Positions 58,621 through 64,000 of a stretch of DNA of 64,000 nt are shown here, in pieces. Each line of letters opens with the position of its first letter. Position 1 is the stretch's first letter. Made by a program: the position numbers and the translations under genes. The notes under the pieces were generated by a model. It was given only the letters and a program-made list of their open reading frames with translations, was not told the DNA's origin and made no database searches. This DNA is from Rhizomys pruinosus (Eukaryota; Chordata; Mammalia; Rodentia; Spalacidae). The stretch is taken from NCBI GenBank assembly GCA_009823505.1, contig VZQC01006709.1, positions 400,522-464,521 of the forward strand, written 5' to 3'.

Positions 58621-58734
58621 TAACAGTAGAAATAGAAAAGTCGGGAAGGGGAATGTGGTAGCCCAGGCATTTCTTACTCAATTGGAGATTCCCATCAAAG
58701 CCTTGGAGAGGCAGGAGTCCTTTTCTCCCCTGCC

Positions 58735-59200
58735 TCTAACCCACACACCCTCCTGGGCCGTGCTGCCGGTCTTCCAGCCCCACTGCCCCTCTACACCCTT
58801 CCCCAGCCCACTCGACATAGCTACCAGAGAACACTCCAAACAGCCTATCTGCTCAGGCCACTCCCAAGGTGCACACTCTTCAGGGACCTTCCTTTGTCTT
58901 CAGCATGACTTTTCCAGCCTCGCTCCCTCCTCCATCCCCCGCCCCACACCCATTCAGGTCCTTGAGGGGTCACGTGCACCCCTCCTTTCCATGTGCTCCC
59001 TACAAAGCCCAGTGTTCTTAACAGTAACCAACCTGTGTGACTGCCAAGCACTTCTCCCGGCCTCCTCTCCCTCTCGACCCTGGATTTCCTCCTCTGTGGT
59101 GTGTTCTAGTCACTGCCTAGTGATAATCTGTTTAAGTATCTTCATCTTCCACAAAAATAAGCCCTGGGAGGGCAGGGGCAGGATCTGCTTTGTCCAGATG
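58735..59200 (+). mobile_element. L2 LINE 3' end
   Basis: C/T-rich L2 3' UTR ending with 'aataagccctgggagggcag' and 'gggcaggatctgctttgt'. It explains the 234-codon ORF at 58544-59248. Confidence 0.75.
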
Positions 59201-59368
59201 GTGGCTGCAGCCCTCATATATAGTCTGGAGATGCTCCACAGCATGTGACACTAGAGTGGGCATCTCTTTGGAAGGGGCTATAGCAGACGTGAATGTCCTA
59301 CCATGTTCTCGCATTTCTCCAAGCCCACCAACTCTCGTCTGCCTTTCTTTATATAAAACCTTGCTCTG

Positions 59369-59557
59369 GGGGCTGGAGAGACGGCCTAGTGGTTAAGAGC
59401 TTCGACTGCTCTTACAGAGGACCGGGGTTCAATCCCCAGCACCACATGGCAGCCAAGAACCGTCTGAAACTCCAATTCCAGGAGAACTCCAGTTCCAGGG
59501 GAATCCGAGACCCTTCTGACCTCCGCGGCATTGCATGACACAGGTGCACAAAAAAAT
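59369..59557 (+). mobile_element. 3'-shortened B2 SINE with TSD
   Basis: Full head and duplicated body but it stops at 'caggtgcaca' plus an A-run, without the usual tail. TSD cttgctctg at 59360-59368 and 59558-59566. Confidence 0.9.
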
Positions 59558-59941
59558 CTTGCTCTGAAGCCCATGCACAGGGCACCAGGAAAGGCACTCA
59601 GCTACCTGCCTCCTTCCAGAGGGTTCACCCTGAGGACAGAACCACAATGCTCCCCAGGGATCCCCTTCCATGGAGCTCTGGCTGTAAGTCTTGGCCTGCT
59701 TCTCAAGACACCTGTACTGGTTCCCCACTTTCCTGTCCCACCCGCATTGATGTCCCCTGGGGTCATCTTCCAAATAAATGAATAGCCTTGGATTCCTGCC
59801 ACAGGGGCTACTTCCAGGGCTCTCCTTCTAAGAGCAGGTTCTGTCATCCAAGAAGCAATTTGGGTCAGCCTTATGTGTGCGTCCCCTGTGGCACCCACAG
59901 GGAAGTAGCACTATGTGTAGGTGCAGGGTCCAGCAAGGTGC

Positions 59942-60160
59942 CGGACTGGAATGGCTCAGTGGTTAAGAGACCTGGCTGCTCTTGCAGGGAACCAGGGTTC
60001 AATTCCCAGCACCCATATGGCAGCTAACAACTGTTCATAACTCCAGCTTCAGGGGATCTGACGCTCTCTTCTGACTCCCATAGGCTCTGCACGCACACAC
60101 GGTGCACTTAAATGTATGCAAAGCTCTTATACAGATAAAATAAACAAATAAATAAAAAGG
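59942..60160 (+). mobile_element. B3-type SINE
   Basis: 'gaatggctcagtggttaaga' to 'ataaacaaataaataaaaag'. Confidence 0.85.
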
Positions 60161-60256
60161 ACTGCATCCTGAGAAACAGCCAGGGTTCCAGAGACAAAGG
60201 AAAGTATGAAGTCACAGGGCTCAGTAAAAAGTGGTAAAGATAAAAATTGAGATTAG

Positions 60257-60505
60257 GGGCTGTCGGGATGGCCAAGTGGTCTAAGGTATTGCATTAAGGT
60301 CTCCCCTGGAAGCTTGGGTTCAAATCCCACTTCTGACAAAGCACTATGTTAGGCAGGGTATGGGTGGTGCATGCCTTTAATCCCAGTACTTAGGAGGCAG
60401 AGGCAACCAGATCTCTGTGAGTTCAAGGCTACCCTGGTCTACATAGCTAGTTCTAGGCCAGCTGGAACTACAGGGAGACCCTGACTCAAAAAGACCAAAA
60501 CAGAA
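60257..60505 (+). mobile_element. chimeric retroelement: tRNA-Leu-like 5' part joined to B1
   Basis: tRNA-Leu-like sequence (60262-60338), a 14-base linker and a B1 (60353-60505) share one TSD: aaaaattgagattag at 60242-60256 and aaaaattgaggttag at 60506-60520. Confidence 0.8.
60262..60338 (+). pseudogene. tRNA-Leu pseudogene (CAA-isoacceptor-like)
   Basis: The 7-bp acceptor stem (gtcggga with ttctgac) still pairs with two G-T wobbles; A is the discriminator. D-arm 'tggccaagtggtctaagg' and T-loop 'ttcaaat' fit tRNA-Leu, and the acceptor and T-arm resemble Leu-CAA most. The anticodon stem no longer pairs and the variable arm is shortened, so it is not a working tRNA. No intron is present. Confidence 0.8.
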
Positions 60506-60520
60506 AAAAATTGAGGTTAG

Positions 60521-61400
60521 ATATGCAAGCCATCTACAGAGCCTTGAGGCAACCTTGGAGGGGTCCAGGATTCCGGCCCTCCTCTGCAGGGCTAGGAAGC
60601 TCACCCTGAACTCACAAAGACAGTGGAAGCCTGTTAGCCACCTTTACTTCAGGCCTGGGAGGCCCCAGAGTCCTCCATGGAGCTAAAGCATACCTGGCTG
60701 TATCCTCAGCTTTGGGAACCATGCCAGGTGCTCTGGTGCACTTGGTGGAGATGTGCAGGGAGAAGCGGACACTGCTGCATATGCCAGGCTTCCTGGACGA
60801 AGGATCTGAGCTGTGCACAGTGTCCCCGGCCTCCACTAGAGGTGAGATTAAGCTCTCCTGCTTACCTTGAATTTACTGGTGTGAAATCCTGACTTGGAGT
60901 TTCTGTGGTTTATCCGTGTCTGTTTTGTGTTTGATTTTGCTGTGTTGTGCTTTGTCTTGCTTCATTTGGCTTGTTCTTTGCAGTGTCAGAAATCAAAGCC
61001 AGAGCTAGGCACAAGTTCTACCATTAATTGCAGCCCCAGATCCTGAGTTAAAGGTATGGGGGGCTTAGAGGAAGATGGAGTAGGTATGTACAGCTGACAG
61101 GACGTAGACACCGGGAAGGGAGGGTGGAATCCTGGGAAACCTGGGATAACAGGATGCTCCTCTACTGGCCACTGGATTGGCCCAGTGCCTGAGTGACACT
61201 CAGGAGCCTGGATGGCGTCTGTGCCTAACCTGCTGTCTCACCTCCCTGCTTAATTCAGCTGACCCTTCAGTTGGGCTTCAATGTGTTTTTTTCAATAACT
61301 GCAGCTCTCATCTAACTTGTCGAACATTTATGCCAGAGAATGGGAAAGAGGTGGGTGAAGAAACTGAGGTGAGAGGTCAGTGCTACGTAGATGCAAAACA
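60521..61400. other. unique stretch, nothing recognised
   Basis: Moderately GC-rich; ORFs under 100 codons without family features. Confidence 0.35.
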
Positions 61401-61404
61401 TCTT

Positions 61405-61850
61405 GTAAGCATGCACGTTATCAGAACACATGTGTATGTAAGCATGTGTCAGAACACGTGTATGTAAGCATGCGTCAGAACATATGTGTGTAAGCATGTG
61501 TCAGAACACATGTGTATGTAAGCATGTGTCAGAACACATGTGTGTAAGCATGTGTCAGAACACGTGTATGTAAGCATGCACCAGAACACATGTGTAAGCA
61601 TGTGTCAGAACACATGTATAAACATGTGCCAGAACACATGTGTATGTAAGCATGTGTCAGAACACATGTGTGTAAGCATGTGTCAGAACACGTGTATGTA
61701 AGCATGTATCAGAACACACATGTGTGTAAGCATGCACCAGAACACATGTGTAAGCATGCGTCAGAACACATGTGTATGTAAGCATGTGTCAGAACACGTG
61801 TGTAAGCAGAACACATGTGTGTAAGCATGTGTCAGAACACATGTGTATGT
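61405..61850. repeat. minisatellite of palindromic AGAACACATGTGT units
   Basis: Seventeen AGAACA boxes spaced about 15-30 bases, each followed by catgtgt or cgtgt and linked by 'atgtaagcatgtgtc'. Unit variants recur in the same order twice, a higher-order pattern. Confidence 0.95.
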
Positions 61851-61925
61851 TGTATTATTGTTGTGGTTGGAGTTGGAACCCAGGGCCTGTGCATGCTAAG
61901 TAGGTGCTCCATTCCCTGGGTTTGG
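61851..61925 (-). mobile_element. ID-like SINE
   Basis: 'ttggaacccagggcctgtgc' and 'taagtaggtgctccattccc'. Confidence 0.55.
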
Positions 61926-61929
61926 GTCC

Positions 61930-62164
61930 TGGACTATATAAAGAGGAACAAGCAAGCAATGCATGTGGCAATGCTGTTTTTGCTCCTGACTGTGATGGGA
62001 TGTGACTAGCTGCTTCAAGTTCCTGCCTTGATTTTCCCTCAGTGATGGGTGCAACCTAGAGTTGCAAGTGGAAGAAACATTTTCTCCCTTAAAGTTCTCT
62101 CTTGTCAGGGCGGTTTTTATTTGTTTGTTTGTTTTCACATCAGCACAAAATGAAACTAAAACAA
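61930..62164 (+). mobile_element. ERVL-type LTR 3' part
   Basis: 'gctgcttcaagttcctgcct', 'gagttgcaagtggaagaaac' and the end 'aaaatgaaactaaaacaat'. Confidence 0.7.
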
Positions 62165-62516
62165 TGAGTTGAACAAAGCCCCCTGCCTCCTGGTAGCAAA
62201 AACTTTGCTTGGCTGGCCAGACAGAGTTAAAAGCTATGAGAGAAGTGACTGTGGAAGGGGGTGGTGGGGTGGGGCAGTGCGGGTTTGCAGTACCAAACAG
62301 AGGGAGTCAGGGTCAGGCTCAGAGAAGAGTGGAGGGGATGAGTCCTGTGGCTATCTCGGAACAACCTAGGGAACGGCCTGTGTTAATGATGGTATGAAAA
62401 CCTGAGGTATGAGGAAGGGACAATGAAGTAGAGGTGGGCCTGTCCCTAAATGAGGAGAACAGGGGTCTTCAAATTCAAAATATGTTCCAGAGGAACCTCT
62501 GAATTTGTTATAGATG

Positions 62517-62640
62517 CTTCTGTGGCTGTGACCTGGAGCTGTGGTCCCCACCTCCCTCTTCTGTGGCTGTGACCTGGAGCTGTGGTCCCCACCTCCCTCT
62601 TCTGTGGCTGTGACCTGGGGCTGTGGTCCCCCCCACCCCC
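62517..62640. repeat. 41-bp tandem repeat, 3 units
   Basis: Units start cttctgtggctgtgacctgg; the first two are identical, the third differs and ends in a C-run. Confidence 0.95.
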
Positions 62641-62799
62641 AGTCAGGAGATCACCGGATCTCAGCTCCCATCTGTTTGCTCTGTTGAGTTCCAGTTGCAT
62701 TTCCTCTAAAGAGCCCACATCTGGGAAAGGGGGATGGGGTCAGCTTCAGGCCAGCCATCCCCACCATACCAGACAAAGGGCTCAGTGTACAACAATGTG

Positions 62800-62900
62800 G
62801 ATGAATCTCCAATGCTCTGTGCTAAATGAAAGAAGCCAGACCCAAATCTCTGCATTCTGTGGTTCCATGCCTAGGGCATTCCAGAAAGGACAAACTGTGA
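62800..62900 (+). mobile_element. ancient L1 3' fragment
   Basis: 'gctaaatgaaagaagccaga' and 'attctgtggttccatgccta' are L1M 3' UTR blocks. Confidence 0.65.
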
Positions 62901-62977
62901 AGACAGGAACGAGACAGGCTGCCAGGAGAGCAGCTGGCTACCTGGCAGCGCAGGGGAACCCACCGTCAACTTAACTT

Positions 62978-63138
62978 TTAGTTTAATTTTTTTGGTATTT
63001 TTGGAGACAGGGTCTCCCTGTAACCTCAGCTGTCCTGCAACTCACTATGTAGACCAGGCTGGCCTTGAAGTCACAGAGATCTGCCTGCCTTTGCCTCCCA
63101 AGTGCTGGGATTAAAGGCGTGCACCACCACACCTGGCA
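62978..63138 (-). mobile_element. B1 SINE
   Basis: Antisense B1 with cttaactttt on both sides. Confidence 0.93.
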
Positions 63139-63374
63139 TGAACTTAACTTTTTAAAACTTTGAAGATCTTGTCTGAGAAGTCGTTCATTCCGAGGTCACT
63201 ATGAACTGTGACAAATGAAGCCAGGACAACAGCCTGGGGTCTGAAGGGCAGGAAGAGGTGACACATGCCATGAGAACGAGCTGTCTTCATCAGCTAAGCG
63301 CTTTGGCTCATTTTCTGCCATTCCAGTTTTCACATGTACTGTCTTCACTAGACTTCACTGGGGGAAGTGGAACT

Positions 63375-63510
63375 CCACAGGCTCAGTGTGACAGATTGTA
63401 TTTCCCAGAACAGCAAGAGATACTATTAAAATTAAATAACAAACACACCCTGTCTTGAGCCTCTAGGTTTGGGTAATAATTTGCGACACAGTAATGGATA
63501 ATTGGAACTC
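63375..63510 (+). mobile_element. MLT-like LTR 3' end
   Basis: 'gcctctaggtttgggtaata' then 'gacacagtaatggataattg'. Confidence 0.6.
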
Positions 63511-63724
63511 CAGGAACTGAGCCTGAGGCATCTCTGCGCCCATGCTTGCTCCCTGCACCCAGGTCCAACCAACCACTTCTTTCTGTTCTGCCTGGCTCCT
63601 TTCTCAGGCAGTGAGGAGCCATACACACAGCCACAGGAGGAAACTCCATCATCCCGTTGTAGAGCAGCAGGAGCCGACGCCTCTCTGGGTGTCAGATGCC
63701 AAAATTACACCTGGCACAAAGTAG

Positions 63725-64000
63725 GTGTTCAACAAACATCTGGCACATGAAGGCATAGTTCAAAGCCCATTCCAGGAGCTGGAGGAACAGTGAGCAAGAC
63801 GGTTCCTGCCCGCGCAGATCACTCTGATAAGCTAATAACAAGATGTCAGACACTACATGACAGGAAGGAAACCAGCAGGGCGCTGTGATGGTAGGAACTG
63901 AACGTGTGTGGAAGCCACACCTCTGAGGAGGTGACACGTGAACTGAGACTGAGGTATGAAGGTGCTAGCCTTGGCCAGGTGAGATGTGTTCCTGAGAGAG
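63725..64000 (-). mobile_element. L2 LINE 3' end, antisense
   Basis: 'aggtgttcaacaaacatctg', 'acagtgagcaagacggttcc' and 'ctgaggaggtgacacgtgaa' follow the inverted L2 order; continues past the window end. Confidence 0.75.

Noticed and set aside
58544..59248. 234-codon + strand ORF
   Set aside because: Its body lies in an L2 3' UTR (58735-59200), which is C/T-rich and stop-poor. No domain and no start context.
61405..61850. CRISPR array
   Set aside because: Units are contiguous and near-identical with no unique spacers, in a mammalian genome; it is a minisatellite.

Overview
The window is nuclear DNA of a muroid-type rodent, and most of it is interspersed repeat. The evidence is dozens of B1 (7SL-derived) and B2 (tRNA-derived) SINEs, several ID-like SINEs, rodent-type LTRs, long GT/GA/GAAA microsatellites, and older mammalian repeats (L2, MIR, L1M, MER5/MER20-type). 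The young B2 copies have an internal duplication (two 'actccagttccagg'-type blocks) that I do not recognise from house mouse or rat. A non-murine lineage (mole-rat, bamboo-rat, jerboa or gerbil type) is therefore possible, but I cannot name the species.

One protein-coding gene is clear. It is BANF2 (BAF-like, barrier-to-autointegration factor 2) on the + strand, with two coding exons (11727-11852 and 24005-24151) that join in phase 0 to an intact 90-residue protein. The intron is about 12.2 kb and is filled with repeats. The acceptor site just before the start codon shows that at least one 5' non-coding exon lies further upstream; I could not place it. In other mammals BANF2 sits between RRBP1 and SNX5. 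No exon of either was recognised here, so the remaining sequence reads as intergenic.

Layout: 1-11.7 kb, LTRs with nested B2s, an L1M fragment and a MER5-type element. 11.7-24.2 kb, BANF2 with an intron holding two B2s at one target, MaLR-like LTRs, an inverted rodent L1 3' region (about 19.2-20.6 kb) and B1s. 24.2-34.5 kb, dense SINEs and microsatellites, a base of unknown identity at 26582, LTRs and a MIR. 34.5-45 kb, a CpG-containing unique stretch, a B2-B1 chimera, an old DNA transposon, an L2, a retroposed copy of the 22-kb locus and a solo LTR. 45-54 kb, an inverted L2 with a 39-bp minisatellite, L1 fragments, a second B2-B1 chimera, and a SINE-free stretch with a short ORF resembling a tyrosine-recombinase core-binding domain. 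54-64 kb, a SINE-free 1.9-kb block, composite B3-type SINEs, an L2, a tRNA-Leu/B1 chimera and two minisatellites.

The most informative observations are retrotransposition products whose target-site duplications (TSDs) can be read directly. They are three chimeric SINEs (tRNA-Leu-B1, B2-B1 and a truncated B2-B1), a B1 read-through transcript copied from 22.1-22.4 kb to 39.6-39.9 kb, and several re-used target sites. Repeat family names are from memory of consensus features and were not run through any database.
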